NCBI GenBank assembly: GCA_963590415.1 | Contig: CAVAPB010000001.1 | Span: 62,001-126,000 of the forward strand | Reading direction: 5' to 3' | DNA from: Fimenecus sp963590415 | Lineage (GTDB): Bacteria > Bacillota > Clostridia > Oscillospirales > Acutalibacteraceae | DNA length: 64,000 nt | In this document: positions 25,789-34,737 of the stretch, one piece after another | Numbering within the stretch: position 1 is the first letter of the stretch | Layout: each line of letters begins with the position of its first letter | The notes under the pieces: generated by a model | Databases searched by the model: none | What the model was told of the DNA's origin: nothing | The model's input: the letters and a program-made list of their open reading frames with translations, nothing else | Program-made: the position numbers and the translations under genes

Positions 25789-26397
25789 ATGTTTGACAGA
25801 CTTAACAAAAAGGGCAAGACTGTCGGCACGCCTGAATTCCTTGTGGTGGGACTCGGAAATCCCGAGAAAAAATACACCCTCACAAGGCACAATTCGGGCT
25901 TTTTGTGCGTAGATGAGCTTGCGGAAAAGCACGGCTTTAAGATAAATAAGCTGAAATTCAAGGCGCTTATTGCCGACACGGTTATAAACTCGCACCGTGT
26001 TATCGTAATGAAGCCGCAGACCTATATGAATTTAAGCGGCGAAGCGGTACGTGAGGCGGTAAATTTTTATAAGATACCGCCCGAAAATGTAATAATTATT
26101 TTTGACGATATTTCGTTGGATGTCGGAAAGCTCAGAATAAAAAGAAAGGGCACGGACGGCGGTCACAACGGGATAAAAAGCATTATTTCCTGCATTTCAA
26201 GCACGAATTTCCCGAGGATAAAAATCGGAGTGGGTAAAAAGCCGCACCTCGACTATGACCTTGCAGCATGGGTGCTCTCGGAATTCAAAAAGGATGAGGC
26301 AAAGCCGCTCAAAGAGGCGATAGACAACGCCTGCGACGCACTTTTGCTTATGCTTGACGGAAATATTGACGAAGCAATGAACAAGTTCAATTCATAG
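25789..26397 (+). CDS. pth: Peptidyl-tRNA hydrolase
   Basis: Pth releases peptides from drop-off peptidyl-tRNA. The protein shows VVGLGNPEKKYTLTRHNSGF (active-site Asn and His), KPQTYMNLSG and DDISLDVGKLRIKRKGTDGGHNGIKS (catalytic Asp, and the GGHNG loop), each given here as known family blocks. The ATG at 25789 follows AAGAGGAAAATT. The frame extends upstream to 25744, but that would overlap the glmU end without a Shine-Dalgarno. Length, about 202 residues, is typical. It lies between glmU and mfd, the classic order in Firmicutes. Confidence 0.95.
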   Translation: MFDRLNKKGKTVGTPEFLVVGLGNPEKKYTLTRHNSGFLCVDELAEKHGFKINKLKFKALIADTVINSHRVIVMKPQTYMNLSGEAVREAVNFYKIPPENVIIIFDDISLDVGKLRIKRKGTDGGHNGIKSIISCISSTNFPRIKIGVGKKPHLDYDLAAWVLSEFKKDEAKPLKEAIDNACDALLLMLDGNIDEAMNKFNS

Positions 26398-26413
26398 GAG
26401 ATAATTTTTAACT

Positions 26414-29400
26414 ATGTCTGCTTTCAAAGAGGCGTTGAGTAAATCGCCCGAATATAAGGAGCTTGAAAAAGCGGTAAGGAACGGCAAAACTCCGCTCGGT
26501 GTTTTAGGGCTTACCGCCATACACAAGGCTCATCTGATAAGCTCGCTTTGTGCGGATAAATCGCGCAAGGCGCTTGTTGTCATGCCCGATGAGCCGTCGG
26601 CGACGAGATTTTGCGAGGATTTAAAGGTTTTCGGCTTGAATGCATTGGTTTATCCGGAGCGTGATTTTGCGTTCAACGGCGCCGAGTTCCGTTCGCATGA
26701 ATATGAGCAAAGGCGGCTGAAGGTGCTTTCAAATATGCTTGAGGGCAACCTTGATGTTGCGGTGTGCTCGGTCGAGGCAGCAATGCAGAGGACAATTCCG
26801 TGCGACGAACTGAAAAAGCATTCGCTTACACTAAAGGTCGGCAAGGATACACCGCTTGACAGAGTGCTTGAAGTGCTCACGGCTTCGGGCTATACCCGCT
26901 GCGATATGGTAGAGGGCGTGGGTCAGTTTTCGGTGCGCGGCGGAATACTCGATTTGTTTTCCCCCGACAGCGAAATGCCCGTGCGTATTGATTTCTGGGG
27001 CGACACGGTGGAGAGTATGTCGCACTTTGATGTTGACACCCAGAGGCGTGCGGACAAGGTTGAAGAGTTTTCGGTTATGCCGTCAACCGAAATCCTGTTT
27101 TCAAGCGACGACGAATTAAAACAAAAAATAGAAGAGTTTTCAAAGACGGTCAAGGGCAAGGGCTCGAAAAAGGCAAAGGAAACTTTGCTCGCCGACATTG
27201 AAAGACTTGACTCGGGAGTCAAACTCACCTCCGAGGACAAATATCTTGCCCTCGCCTACGGAGAGTTCAGCACGATATTCGACTATGCCGACGAGGGGTA
27301 TCTCACGGTTGTTTGCGACAGCGCAAATGTCAAGGAAAGAGCGACAAACTGCGTTAAGCTGATGAATGAGGAAATCAAAGCTCTGTTTGAGGACGGAGTG
27401 CTTTGCAACGGTTTAGATAAATATTATCTAACGCTTGCAGAGCTGTTCAAAGAGTATGAAAAACACAAGATAGTTTATTTCGATAACTTCGCAAGAGGCA
27501 GCTTTGACATACCCGTAAAGGACCTTATTTCATTTACGACAACGCAGCTTCCCGTCTGGAACGGGAAGCTTGATATACTTTTGGATGACATATCCCCTCT
27601 TCTTGACAAAAACTCGACCGTTGTTGTTATGGGCGGGACGGAAAAAGCGGCAAAAACGCTTGCGGACGACCTTGAAAACGAGGGCGTGCCTGCGTTGTAT
27701 TTCACATTTGAGCCCAAGGAGTTTCCGCACGGCAGGGTTTGCGTTTTGCAGGGCGCTTTTTCGGGCGGATTTGCTTATCCGAATGATAAATTTTATGTCT
27801 TTACCTACGGCAGGAACGCAATGTCGTCAAAGCGCAGGACAAAATACAATTTCAAAAAGGGACAGGGTATACATTCGCTTGACGAGCTTCACAAGGGCGA
27901 CTATGTCGTTCACCGTATGCACGGTATCGGCGTTTTCGACGGCATACAGAAGCTTGAAGTCGGAAAGATAGTCAAGGATTATATTAAGATAAAGTACGCA
28001 AAGAACGATGTGCTTTATGTTCCCGTCACACAGCTTGACCTTGTGTCAAAATATATAGGTCCGCATGAGGAAAACGGCAAGGGCGTAAAGCTCAACCGTA
28101 TCGGCGGTGCGGAATGGGAAAAGACGAGAAACAAGGTCCGTGCGGCGGTCAAGGATACGGCAGACGAGCTTATAGCGCTTTATTCAAAGCGCAGACAGTC
28201 AAAGGGCTTTGCCTTTTCGCCGGATATGGATATGCAGTCCGACTTTGAAAGGCGTTTTCCCTACGATGAAACACCCGATCAGCTGCGCTCGGTTGACGAA
28301 ATAAAGGGCGATATGGAAAAACCGTATCCTATGGACAGACTTCTCTGCGGCGATGTCGGTTTCGGTAAAACGGAGGTTGCGCTGCGTGCGGCGTTCAAGT
28401 GCATTGCGGACGGTAAGCAGTGCGCAATACTTGTTCCGACAACAATCCTTGCGCTTCAGCATTACAGGACGCTTTCGACAAGATTTGACGGCTTCCCCGT
28501 TGAGATTGAAATGCTTTCACGCTTCAGGACTCCGAAAGAGCAGGAAAAGATAATCAAAAACATAAAGCGAGGCTCTGTGGATATTATAGTCGGTACGCAC
28601 AGGCTTATTTCAAAGGATATTCAGTTCAAGGACCTCGGCTTGCTGATAGTGGACGAGGAACAGCGCTTCGGCGTTGCCCAAAAGGAAAAGCTCAAGGAAA
28701 AATTCCCGTATGTCGATGTGCTGACGCTCTCGGCAACGCCTATCCCGAGAACACTTAATATGGCGATGTCGGGCATCAGGGATATGTCGGTTATCGAGGA
28801 AGCTCCGCAGGACAGACACCCCGTTCAGACCTATGTCATCGAACAGGATATGGGTGTGCTTGCCGAGGCAATGGAAAAAGAGCTGCGCCGAGGCGGACAG
28901 GTTTATTATCTTTACAACCGTGTTGAGGACATTGAACGCAAGGCGGCGGAAATAAAGGAATATCTTCCTGATGCGAGGATTGCCACCGCTCACGGAAAAA
29001 TGGCGGAGGATGAATTAAGCGATATATGGCGAGCTCTTTTAGAGGGCGAGATTGACATACTTGTCTGTACGACGATAATCGAAACGGGCGTTGATGTATC
29101 AAACTGCAACACGCTGATAATCGAGGATGCAGACAGGCTCGGCTTAGCCCAGCTTCATCAGATAAGGGGTCGTGTGGGCAGAAGCGCAAGGCGTGCGTCG
29201 GCATATTTTACCTTCAAGCGTGGCAAGGAGTTGTCGGAGATAGCGCAGAAAAGGCTCGAGGCTATCAGGGAATATACCGAATTCGGTTCGGGCTTTAAGA
29301 TAGCAATGCGAGATCTTGAAATAAGAGGCGCCGGCAATGTTTTAGGCGCCCAGCAGCACGGACATATGGAAGCGGTCGGATATGAAATGTATCTCGAGCT

Positions 29401-29896
29401 GCTCGGTGAAGCGGTCAGTGAGGAAAAGGGCGAGAAGCCGCAGATTCCCAAAAAGGACTGCCTTATCGATATGCAGATTGACGCACATATTCCCGAAACC
29501 TACATTGACAGCGTGCCGCAAAGGCTTGCAATATACAGGCGAATTGCCGACATCTGTTCGGTTGAGGACGCAGAGGATGTAAAGGATGAGCTTCTTGACA
29601 GGTACGGGGACATTCCGACCTCGGTAAACGGACTCATAGACATTTCCCTGCTTCGTAACTCGGCTTCAAAATACGGCGTGTATGAAATCGGTCAGAAGGG
29701 CAGGAGTGTTATACTCTATATCAACGAGATACCCACAAGTATGGTATTGAACCTTTCCTCACAGCTGAGAGGACGGGTATCGGTATGCGATTTCGGCAAG
29801 AAGTATATAAGCGTTAAAATCACTGAGATGCAGGAGCCGTTGGATACTTTGAAGGAGATATTCGGATATCTTTCGCAGGTGCCGTCAAAGGAGTAA
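26414..29896 (+). CDS. mfd: Transcription-repair coupling factor Mfd
   Basis: The 1160-residue translocase removes RNA polymerase stalled at DNA lesions and recruits UvrA. Domain order: UvrB-like N-terminal part (residues 1-380), RNA-polymerase interaction domain of the CarD type around 490-560 (KGDYVVHRMHGIGVFDG), helicase core with DVGFGKTEVALRAAF (Walker A, about 635), DEEQRFG (Walker B), SATPIPRTL, and QIRGRVGRS (motif VI), then the TRCF domain at the C-terminus. Full length, no breaks. It ends the operon begun at 20.5 kb, and a weak hairpin with a T-rich tract follows at about 29930-29963. Confidence 0.97.
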   Translation: MSAFKEALSKSPEYKELEKAVRNGKTPLGVLGLTAIHKAHLISSLCADKSRKALVVMPDEPSATRFCEDLKVFGLNALVYPERDFAFNGAEFRSHEYEQRRLKVLSNMLEGNLDVAVCSVEAAMQRTIPCDELKKHSLTLKVGKDTPLDRVLEVLTASGYTRCDMVEGVGQFSVRGGILDLFSPDSEMPVRIDFWGDTVESMSHFDVDTQRRADKVEEFSVMPSTEILFSSDDELKQKIEEFSKTVKGKGSKKAKETLLADIERLDSGVKLTSEDKYLALAYGEFSTIFDYADEGYLTVVCDSANVKERATNCVKLMNEEIKALFEDGVLCNGLDKYYLTLAELFKEYEKHKIVYFDNFARGSFDIPVKDLISFTTTQLPVWNGKLDILLDDISPLLDKNSTVVVMGGTEKAAKTLADDLENEGVPALYFTFEPKEFPHGRVCVLQGAFSGGFAYPNDKFYVFTYGRNAMSSKRRTKYNFKKGQGIHSLDELHKGDYVVHRMHGIGVFDGIQKLEVGKIVKDYIKIKYAKNDVLYVPVTQLDLVSKYIGPHEENGKGVKLNRIGGAEWEKTRNKVRAAVKDTADELIALYSKRRQSKGFAFSPDMDMQSDFERRFPYDETPDQLRSVDEIKGDMEKPYPMDRLLCGDVGFGKTEVALRAAFKCIADGKQCAILVPTTILALQHYRTLSTRFDGFPVEIEMLSRFRTPKEQEKIIKNIKRGSVDIIVGTHRLISKDIQFKDLGLLIVDEEQRFGVAQKEKLKEKFPYVDVLTLSATPIPRTLNMAMSGIRDMSVIEEAPQDRHPVQTYVIEQDMGVLAEAMEKELRRGGQVYYLYNRVEDIERKAAEIKEYLPDARIATAHGKMAEDELSDIWRALLEGEIDILVCTTIIETGVDVSNCNTLIIEDADRLGLAQLHQIRGRVGRSARRASAYFTFKRGKELSEIAQKRLEAIREYTEFGSGFKIAMRDLEIRGAGNVLGAQQHGHMEAVGYEMYLELLGEAVSEEKGEKPQIPKKDCLIDMQIDAHIPETYIDSVPQRLAIYRRIADICSVEDAEDVKDELLDRYGDIPTSVNGLIDISLLRNSASKYGVYEIGQKGRSVILYINEIPTSMVLNLSSQLRGRVSVCDFGKKYISVKITEMQEPLDTLKEIFGYLSQVPSKE

Positions 29897-29972
29897 AGTG
29901 TATAGCGTGAGCGTGCAGACAAAAATCAACTAAGCTTGCTTATCAAGCGAGTTTGGCTTTTGAGCGCTCGGC

Positions 29973-30005
29973 TTCAATAAAAATTCAATCTTCGGAACAT
30001 ACAAT
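29973..30005 (+). promoter_or_regulatory. Putative response-regulator box and -10 element upstream of the two-component genes
   Basis: Direct repeat TTCAAT (29973-29978), five A, TTCAAT (29984-29989), then CTTC. The -10-like TACAAT (30000-30005) starts 10 bases after the second repeat, and the repeat takes the place of a -35 box. The same layout occurs at 32060-32092. Confidence 0.65.
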
Positions 30006-30037
30006 AATAAAAAATCGGTTACTTTTGGAGGCGCGCA

Positions 30038-30721
30038 ATGAGAGTTTTACTTGTCGAAGACGAAAAAAGAATGGCACAGGCGCTTTGCGAGATACTGCGG
30101 CGTGAGGGTTATACCGCAGACTGCCGATATGACGGGCAGTCGGGACTCGAAGCGGCACAAAGCGGAGTTTACGATGTTATTGTTCTTGATGTTATGCTGC
30201 CGAAAATGAACGGGTTCGACATAGCGAGGGAATTGAGAAAAGGCGGCGTGCGTACGCCGATACTTATGCTTACGGCAAAAGCGGAGCTTGACGACAAGGT
30301 TACGGGGCTTGACAGCGGAGCGGATGATTACCTCACAAAGCCTTTTATGACAAAGGAGCTGCTTGCGAGACTTCGTGCGCTTTTGCGGCGCAATATAGAC
30401 ACGCCCGACGGAAAACTCAAATTCGGTGATATTTCCCTTGATTCGGACACATATGAGCTCTCTTGCGAGAGTACGGGACAGAGCGTCCGTCTGAGCGAAA
30501 AGGAAAAGCTGATTTTGGAGTATCTCATAGCGAACCAAAACCGTATTTTGACAAGAGAGCAGCTTGCGGTTAAAATCTGGGGTTATGAAAACGACGCCGA
30601 ATACAACAATGTTGAGGTGTATATGTCATTTACGAGAAAAAAACTTGCCTTTGTCGGCGCAAAAACGGAAATAAAAGCGGTGCGAGGCGTGGGCTATGAG
30701 TTGAGGTGCGGCGATGTTTAA
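30038..30721 (+). CDS. OmpR/PhoB-family response regulator
   Basis: The 227-residue regulator has a full receiver domain: acidic pocket VEDEKR at residues 6-11, phospho-Asp in VIVLDVMLPKMNG (about residue 51), Thr/Ser switch in LMLTAKAE, and Lys in YLTKPF. A winged-helix DNA-binding domain follows (SEKEKLILEYLI, RGVGYEL). It overlaps the kinase by 8 bases, so the two are co-translated. GGAGG lies upstream of the ATG. The TTCAAT direct repeats in front of it suggest autoregulation. PhoB-type regulators bind 11-bp-phased direct repeats, as seen here. Confidence 0.95.
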   Translation: MRVLLVEDEKRMAQALCEILRREGYTADCRYDGQSGLEAAQSGVYDVIVLDVMLPKMNGFDIARELRKGGVRTPILMLTAKAELDDKVTGLDSGADDYLTKPFMTKELLARLRALLRRNIDTPDGKLKFGDISLDSDTYELSCESTGQSVRLSEKEKLILEYLIANQNRILTREQLAVKIWGYENDAEYNNVEVYMSFTRKKLAFVGAKTEIKAVRGVGYELRCGDV

Positions 30722-31985
30722 GAAATCAAGGCTTAGAATAATTTTGTCTATTATGGCTGTTATGGTGTTGATACTCGGCGGAACCTTTGCCGTTATATAC
30801 GGAACAAGCTATGCGAGAATGACCTCGGACAACCGCCGTATGCTTGAACAGTATGCGAGAGAATATTCGGTTGACCGCACGCAGGACGCCGCTCCCGACG
30901 GACAGCCCGAGAATGCGCCGGATAAGCCTGCTGACGATGTAACGCCGCCCGAAAACGGTCAGCCGCCGCACGAGGACGAGCATAAATTTGATGTTTCCAC
31001 ATTCTATTCGGTTGCGGTTTCCTCCGACGGCACGGTAATCAAAACCGACAACGGTTCGGGAACGCTTTATTCCGATGAAACGCTTGAAAAATACGCAGAG
31101 GAAATAATCGCAAAAAGCTCACAGAGCGGGACCAAAGGAAGCCTGTCTTATCTTAAAACCGAAAAGGACGGCTATACCCTTGTCTGCTTTATAGATAATA
31201 TCGTAATGCAGGGGAATATTTCAACTCTGTTCACCAATACGCTGATATTCGGCGGAATTTCGCTTGTAGCGGTGTTCTTTGCTTCGGTGTTCCTCGCAAA
31301 GCGCATAGTTTCTCCGCTTGAGGAGAGCTATGAAAAGCAGAAGCGGTTTATTTCCGACGCGGGGCATGAGTTGAAAACTCCCGTTTCGGTGGTAGGCGCA
31401 AATGCGGAAATACTCGAGCGTGAAATCGGAAATAACAAGTGGCTTGAAAACATAAAATACGAAAACGACAGAATGGGCGCTCTGGTAAAACAGCTTTTGG
31501 AGCTTGCAAGGACGGAGAATGTTGCGCCGAATATGCAAAGGCTTGATTTAAGCCGCTTGGTATCGGGCGAGGCGCTTCCGTTTGAAAGCGTTGCTTTTGA
31601 AAACGGACTTGAATTGACGGAGAATATTACGGACGGGATTTTTGTCAACGGAGACGAAATCAAATTAAAGCAACTCTCGTCAATACTTATAGACAACGCC
31701 GTAAAGCACAGTGAAAACGGAAAAAGCGTGAATATAAAACTCACTTCCGAGCACGGATGTGCAAGGCTTTCGGTTGTAAACGACGGACGGGAGATACCGC
31801 AGGAAAACAGAAAAAAGCTGTTTGAGAGATTTTACCGTGAGGACGAGGCGAGAAACGACGACGGCCATTTCGGACTCGGACTTGCAATTGCCAAGGCGAT
31901 TGCCGTTTCACATAAAGGAAAAATCGGCGTTTCCTGCTATGACGGCAAGGTGGAGTTTACGGTTACCCTGCCGCTTGCAAAATAG
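30714..31985 (+). CDS. Sensor histidine kinase
   Basis: The 423-residue membrane kinase has a first transmembrane helix (about residues 10-30), an extracytoplasmic sensor (30-165), a second helix (about 170-192), then HisKA with FISDAGHELKTPVSV (phospho-His near 220), and an HATPase domain with the N box (LIDNAVKHSE) and G box (HFGLGLAIAK). There is no HAMP domain evident. The sensor contains a low-complexity stretch at about residues 57-85 rich in Pro, Glu, Asp, Gln and Gly (DGQPENAPDKP, TPPENGQPP). It closely resembles the repeat of the lipoprotein encoded downstream. The signal is unknown. Confidence 0.93.
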   Translation: MFKKSRLRIILSIMAVMVLILGGTFAVIYGTSYARMTSDNRRMLEQYAREYSVDRTQDAAPDGQPENAPDKPADDVTPPENGQPPHEDEHKFDVSTFYSVAVSSDGTVIKTDNGSGTLYSDETLEKYAEEIIAKSSQSGTKGSLSYLKTEKDGYTLVCFIDNIVMQGNISTLFTNTLIFGGISLVAVFFASVFLAKRIVSPLEESYEKQKRFISDAGHELKTPVSVVGANAEILEREIGNNKWLENIKYENDRMGALVKQLLELARTENVAPNMQRLDLSRLVSGEALPFESVAFENGLELTENITDGIFVNGDEIKLKQLSSILIDNAVKHSENGKSVNIKLTSEHGCARLSVVNDGREIPQENRKKLFERFYREDEARNDDGHFGLGLAIAKAIAVSHKGKIGVSCYDGKVEFTVTLPLAK

Positions 31986-32009
31986 AACACAACATATAAA
32001 AACGACCCT

Positions 32010-32043
32010 TTGTACACAAAATACAAGGGGTTGAAATTTTTTT
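32010..32043 (+). terminator. Probable weak terminator after the kinase
   Basis: CCCTTTGTA/TACAAGGGG, 9 bp with a wobble and a 7-base loop, then TTGAAATTTTTTT. Confidence 0.5.
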
Positions 32044-32059
32044 GAAAAACTTTTGGCTT

Positions 32060-32092
32060 TTCAATTATTATTCAATCTTCACTGCGTATAAT
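32060..32092 (+). promoter_or_regulatory. Putative response-regulator box and promoter of the lipoprotein gene
   Basis: TTCAAT (32060-32065), TATTA, TTCAAT (32071-32076), CTTC, and TATAAT (32087-32092) starting 10 bases after the second repeat. There is no separate -35 hexamer. Box, trailing CTTC and spacing equal those at 29973-30005. Confidence 0.7.
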
Positions 32093-32124
32093 GTGCTCAA
32101 AGATAAAGAACAGGAGGAGTCTTT

Positions 32125-34104
32125 ATGAAAACAAAATCAGAAAAAAGAAAAATCAACAGGCGGTCCGGAATGAAGAAGGCTACGGCTTTGTTATGCGCGG
32201 CGGCAATGATTATATCCTTTACCGCTTGCGGAAAAAGCACGGATTATTCAAACTCGACCGTTGTCGGTAAGGTAACGGCAATAAACGGCACGAAGGTTAC
32301 CTTGCAGCTCGGAGAGCTTTCGGAGAGCGAAAAGCCGGAAATGTCAAGCGGCGACAGCACGCAGGACGGACAGACACCACCCGAAATGCCGAGCGGCGAC
32401 GGCGCGCAGGACGGACAGACGCCACCCGAAATGCCGAGCGGCGACGGCACGCAGGACGGACAGACGCCGTCTGAAAAACCGAGCGGCGACAGCGCGCAGG
32501 ACGGACAAACTCCGCCCGAAAAGCCGAGTACGGACGGTCAGCAGAGCGGTCAAACTCCACCCGAAAAGCCCGACTCAAACGGTACGGGAACAGAACAATC
32601 GGCTTCAGCAGACGGAACCGGCGACAGTGCCGGCGAAAACAGCTCGCAAAGCGGTCAGACAGCTCCTGAGATGCCGGGAAGCCCGCAGGGAGAGGCTCCC
32701 TCAGGCGGCTTAGGCGGTATGCAGAGCTTTACCGAGGGAGATGAAACGGCAAAAATAGACCTTGACGGCGCAACGGTTACAAAGAATTCGCAGGAGACAT
32801 CGCTTGACGATATAAGCGAGGGTGATGTTCTTAAAATCACATTTAATGACAGCAACGAGCCGGAAACGGTGGAGATTGTATCGGTATCGTCGGGAGACGG
32901 TTCGTCAAATGTTTCTCAGGGCTCAAGCGCCAATACCATTGATGAGAACGGCACGTTCAACGGAAACGAATATACATCTTCGGGCGATGACGAAAACGCC
33001 CTCAGAGTTGACGGCGCAGAGGTTACGCTTAACGGTATTACGGTTGATAAGAGCGCAGGCTCGAGTTCAAATACCGAAAACGGCGATTTCTACGGTGTGA
33101 ACGCTGCCTTGCTTGCCACAAACGGTGCAACGGTAACAATTAAAAATGCAAAGATAAAATCGTCTGCACAGAACGGTAACGGCGTGTTCAGCTACGGAAG
33201 CGGAACAACGGTAAATATTTCAGATTCCGTAATAACGACGACTGCGGACAACTCGGGCGGTATCCAGACAACGGGCGGAGCGACAACAAACGCTGAAAAC
33301 CTTACGGTCAACACCTCGGGCAACTCCTCGGCGGCAATCCGTTCGGACAGAGGCGGCGGAACGGTCAATGTTAACGGAGGCACCTACACCTCAAACGGTT
33401 ATAACTCCCCTGCCGTTTATTCGACGGCGGCAATCACGGTGTCAAACGCAACGCTCACGGCAAATAATTCCGAGGCGCTTGTTATAGAGGGTAAAAACTC
33501 GATAACGCTTACCGACTGTACGGTTACAGGCAATATGAGCGATACAGACGGAACAAGCTCTGACGAAAACGTACACAATGTGATGATATATCAGTCAATG
33601 TCGGGCGATGCGGATGTCGGCACGAGTAATTTCGCTATGACGGGCGGCTCGCTTACCGCAAATAACGGCGATATGTTCTATATCACAAACACGGCCTGCA
33701 ACATTACGCTTTCGGGCGTTACCGTTACAAACAACGATACGGACGCATATCTTATGAGAATTTGCGGTAACTCAGCTTCTCACGGTTGGGGTACGGCAGG
33801 AAGCAACGGCGCACAGGTGGTATTCACCGCAGACTCACAGACGCTTTCGGGTAACATTTCCGTCGATACGATTTCAACGCTCAATATGACCTTGAAGGGT
33901 AACAGCGTCTTTAACGGAACCGTCAACATCGTTGACAACGCACAGAACGGAACAGCCGTTTCGGACAATGCAGTTGTAACGGTTGAAGCGGGCAGCGTAT
34001 GGAATCTTACGGGAAGCTGTACTCTGACATCGCTTACAAACAACGGTACGATAAATTTCAACGGTTATACAATAACGCTTGCCGACGGCACGGTGCTGTC
34101 ATAA
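32125..34104 (+). CDS. Secreted beta-helix lipoprotein with tandem Pro/Glu/Gln repeats
   Basis: The 659-residue protein has a basic N-terminus, a hydrophobic segment and a lipobox ending SFTAC (lipidated Cys35). A short beta-rich part follows (VVGKVTAINGTKVTLQLG), then five 15-residue repeats of the type EMPSGDGTQDGQTPP and a Ser/Gln/Gly linker. The last 370 residues are Ala/Thr/Asn/Gly-rich strands with regular VTLNG, VTIKN, VNISDS and ITLTDC turns, the pattern of a right-handed parallel beta-helix. Similar carbohydrate-binding beta-helix proteins of clostridia exist, but the ligand here is unknown. It has an AGGAGGAG Shine-Dalgarno and is probably controlled by the adjacent two-component system. 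Confidence 0.75.
   Translation: MKTKSEKRKINRRSGMKKATALLCAAAMIISFTACGKSTDYSNSTVVGKVTAINGTKVTLQLGELSESEKPEMSSGDSTQDGQTPPEMPSGDGAQDGQTPPEMPSGDGTQDGQTPSEKPSGDSAQDGQTPPEKPSTDGQQSGQTPPEKPDSNGTGTEQSASADGTGDSAGENSSQSGQTAPEMPGSPQGEAPSGGLGGMQSFTEGDETAKIDLDGATVTKNSQETSLDDISEGDVLKITFNDSNEPETVEIVSVSSGDGSSNVSQGSSANTIDENGTFNGNEYTSSGDDENALRVDGAEVTLNGITVDKSAGSSSNTENGDFYGVNAALLATNGATVTIKNAKIKSSAQNGNGVFSYGSGTTVNISDSVITTTADNSGGIQTTGGATTNAENLTVNTSGNSSAAIRSDRGGGTVNVNGGTYTSNGYNSPAVYSTAAITVSNATLTANNSEALVIEGKNSITLTDCTVTGNMSDTDGTSSDENVHNVMIYQSMSGDADVGTSNFAMTGGSLTANNGDMFYITNTACNITLSGVTVTNNDTDAYLMRICGNSASHGWGTAGSNGAQVVFTADSQTLSGNISVDTISTLNMTLKGNSVFNGTVNIVDNAQNGTAVSDNAVVTVEAGSVWNLTGSCTLTSLTNNGTINFNGYTITLADGTVLS
32338..32562 (+). 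repeat. Five in-frame 45-bp tandem repeats
   Basis: Five copies of a 45-base unit, each coding for 15 residues (E-M/K-P-S-G-D-x-x-Q-D-G-Q-T-P-P). Copies 1 to 4 are nearly identical in DNA and the fifth is diverged. Copy number could change by slippage without breaking the frame. Confidence 0.9.
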
Positions 34105-34113
34105 AAGCATAAA

Positions 34114-34144
34114 AAAGAACCGATGCATTGCATCGGTTCTTTTA
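34114..34144 (+). terminator. Terminator after the lipoprotein gene
   Basis: AGAACCGATGC/GCATCGGTTCT stem, 3-base loop, then TTTTA. Confidence 0.9.
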
Positions 34145-34335
34145 TTGGGCTATTTAGAATAATTAGGTCAGGACTTCTGTCCACCACAAACATCTGTCCT
34201 TGTTCGAGTATTATAATAACACCGGATTATTGCAAAGCGCACACAAAATTGTGAACAAATTGTTAACAATTTTGTTTTTTATCACTTTTGTTACATCTTT
34301 TTGCCTTTTATTATACCTTATTGCTTCAAACACAC

Positions 34336-34364
34336 TTGACATTATCATCAGCGTGTTGTATAAT
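34336..34364 (+). promoter_or_regulatory. Consensus promoter of rpsU
   Basis: TTGACA (34336-34341), 17 bases, TATAAT (34359-34364). The 190 bases before it (34145-34335) are AT-rich and hold no supported gene. A 65-residue open frame there runs through this promoter and is not accepted. Confidence 0.85.
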
Positions 34365-34398
34365 ATTGCAGAATTTACGATTAAAGGGAGGGAATAAT

Positions 34399-34575
34399 GT
34401 GAGCCAGGTAAAAGTTAAGGACAACGAGTCTTTGGAAAGCGCTCTCAGACGCTTTAAGAGACAGACCTCTCGTGACGGCGTAATCCAGGAAGTTCGTAAA
34501 AGAGAACATTACGAAAAGCCTTCTGTAAAGAGAAAGAAGAAGTCGGAAGCAGCTCGTAAAAGAAAGTATAAATAA
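34399..34575 (+). CDS. rpsU: 30S ribosomal protein S21
   Basis: The 58-residue, strongly basic protein is bS21, which binds near the anti-Shine-Dalgarno end of 16S rRNA and helps initiation. Family marks are the ESLESALRRFKRQ start and the Lys/Arg-rich KRKKKSEAARKRKYK end. The start is GTG at 34399 after AGGGAGG; homologues begin at the same residue, which rules out the longer frame from 34288. A consensus promoter lies 35 bases upstream, and a terminator follows, so it can be transcribed alone. Confidence 0.95.
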   Translation: MSQVKVKDNESLESALRRFKRQTSRDGVIQEVRKREHYEKPSVKRKKKSEAARKRKYK

Positions 34576-34640
34576 TACGGGCTTGTCGAGTAGGCTTTAC
34601 GGGGTTTGCCCGTCGCTCTCGGAGCAAATAAGTTTTGAGT

Positions 34641-34677
34641 AAAACACCGACATACCGTGCGTATGCCGGTGCTTTTA
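34641..34677 (+). terminator. Terminator after rpsU
   Basis: ACCGACATAC/GTATGCCGGT with one mismatch, 5-base loop, then CTTTTATTT. Confidence 0.75.
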
Positions 34678-34737
34678 TTTAACGGTGAAAAATGTGTGCC
34701 TCACGGGCGCAGAGCAGCTGACAACGGAAAGGCGTTG

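Noticed and set aside
32244..32578. Arg/Ala-rich minus-strand frames opposite the tandem repeats
   Set aside because: They are mirror products of the repeat in the plus-strand lipoprotein gene, with no start signals.
34200..34397. 65-residue open frame with a hydrophobic stretch before rpsU
   Set aside because: It runs through the consensus rpsU promoter (34336-34364), has no Shine-Dalgarno, and ends at the rpsU start.
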